A DNA stretch of 64,000 bases, from assembly GCF_910578445.1 (NCBI RefSeq), contig NZ_CAJTQC010000003.1, positions 124,001-188,000 of the forward strand, given 5' to 3'. The position numbers were made by a program, and so were the translations under genes. The stretch's first letter is position 1, and every line of letters starts with the position of its first letter. Origin of the DNA: an uncultured Duncaniella sp. Its GTDB lineage: Bacteria; Bacteroidota; Bacteroidia; Bacteroidales; Muribaculaceae. The notes under the pieces were generated by a model, which was given only the letters and a program-made list of their open reading frames with translations, was not told the DNA's origin and made no database searches. Positions 63,547-64,000 of the stretch are shown here, in pieces.

Positions 63547-64000
63547 TTATAAACTTCTTTGTTTTGCGCGGAGGATGATTTTATCATCCCAAGGAATCCT
63601 TTCCCCCAAGAAATACATATAATGCTTATCAATTCCGTATGTCTTATAAAGATATTTGAATGTCTTGGGGTCCGCACCTACCACCAGATACATTTTGATA
63701 TAGTCAATATCTGCGCACCCCTCGCTATCAGCTTCCCACCAGTCTTCGCAAATGGCTGATATAGGGTAATATACATGGTTTTTATCCTTGGCATATTCGC
63801 AATCCTTTGAGACGACAAAAGACCTCGCATCTATTTTTTTCAAAGGTTTAGTATATTTTATACAGCAATTTATGTCTTCGACTGTCGTACCGTATATTGA
63901 ATCACCAACCCTGAGAAACCAGCCTTCGCGATCCATGTCATTAAGCGGACGCCACTGAGCTGTATCGTTCACCTCGTCATATCCTTTATGGGTATGTAAC
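63547..64000 (-). CDS. DKNYY-family protein (5' end beyond window)
   Basis: The frame is open to the right edge, so only the C-terminal ~150 residues are visible. An internal GTG at 63972 is not needed as a start, because the frame continues upstream in coding style (THKGYDEVNDTAQW). The repeat-like motif IDARSFVVSKDCEYAKDKNHVYY resembles the DKNYY domain (PF13644), followed by GADPKTFKYLYKTYGIDKHYMYFLGERI. DKNYY proteins are often found on the outside of Bacteroidota and other bacteria; their function is unknown. The low-GC region 63480-63550 downstream has no obvious terminator. Confidence 0.7.
   Translation of the reverse strand, partial: LHTHKGYDEVNDTAQWRPLNDMDREGWFLRVGDSIYGTTVEDINCCIKYTKPLKKIDARSFVVSKDCEYAKDKNHVYYPISAICEDWWEADSEGCADIDYIKMYLVVGADPKTFKYLYKTYGIDKHYMYFLGERIPWDDKIILRAKQRSL

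Noticed and set aside
1..64000. tRNA, rRNA, CRISPR or prophage genes
   Set aside because: No cloverleaf-like sequence, repeated spacer array, integrase or phage structural gene was recognised; the gaps are short and filled by promoters and terminators.

Overview
The window comes from a Bacteroidota (order Bacteroidales) chromosome, most likely a Muribaculaceae-type gut commensal. Reasons: two SusC/SusD pairs, a hybrid two-component system, lipoproteins with acidic residues after the lipid cysteine, a roughly balanced GC content, and promoters of the Bacteroidota type (TTG-N20-TAnnTTTG) rather than -35/-10 boxes. The family placement is inference. No rRNA, tRNA, CRISPR array, transposase, integrase or phage gene was seen.

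Layout. (1) 1-5979: a SusC/SusD pair on the minus strand, its SusD cut by the left edge, divergent from a LytS-type histidine kinase and a LytTR response regulator. (2) 6071-14143: minus-strand housekeeping genes: a four-subunit 2-oxoacid:ferredoxin oxidoreductase, a NigD-like lipoprotein, a LolD-type ATPase, phosphofructokinase, a cyclophilin, a glycosyltransferase and a small unknown protein. (3) 14354-18865: an AraC-type regulator followed 23 bases later by a one-protein fusion of an ABC-type ATPase with a DUF4435/TOPRIM-like domain (resembling fused PARIS/OLD-type defence proteins), then an MscS channel and a small membrane protein. (4) 19047-42999: a complete polysaccharide utilisation locus. 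GH31, GH2 and GH3 exo-enzymes form a minus-strand operon. A hybrid two-component sensor/regulator lies next to them. The divergent plus-strand operon encodes SusC, SusD, two surface glycan-binding lipoproteins and a BACON-GH5 endo-glucanase. The set GH5 + GH31 (with PA14 insert) + GH2 + GH3 is that of known xyloglucan loci. (5) 43179-49760: a DUF5106-only lipoprotein, an HD hydrolase, the branched-chain aminotransferase, a GH29 fucosidase and a GH36 alpha-galactosidase; the last two could remove side chains from the same kind of glycans. (6) 50022-64000: mostly housekeeping: DsbD, DUF6155-like and DUF695 proteins, ClC, Lgt, PheS, endonuclease III, a UPF0126/TRIC protein, an S9 peptidase, PRPP synthetase, an AspT-type transporter and a DKNYY protein cut by the right edge.

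How the main locus would work (inference from family knowledge): the surface GH5 cuts the backbone, the SGBPs and SusD hold the oligosaccharides, SusC imports them with TonB energy, and GH31, GH2 and GH3 remove alpha-xylose, beta-galactose and beta-glucose in the periplasm. The hybrid sensor binds an oligosaccharide and switches the locus on.

The best candidates for something little described are the AraC + ATPase/DUF4435 pair (14298-16908), the LytS/LytTR pair beside a SusCD pair with repeated CAAATGTR motifs between them, the mosaic 877-residue lipoprotein, and a 140-base palindromic element at 52643-52782.
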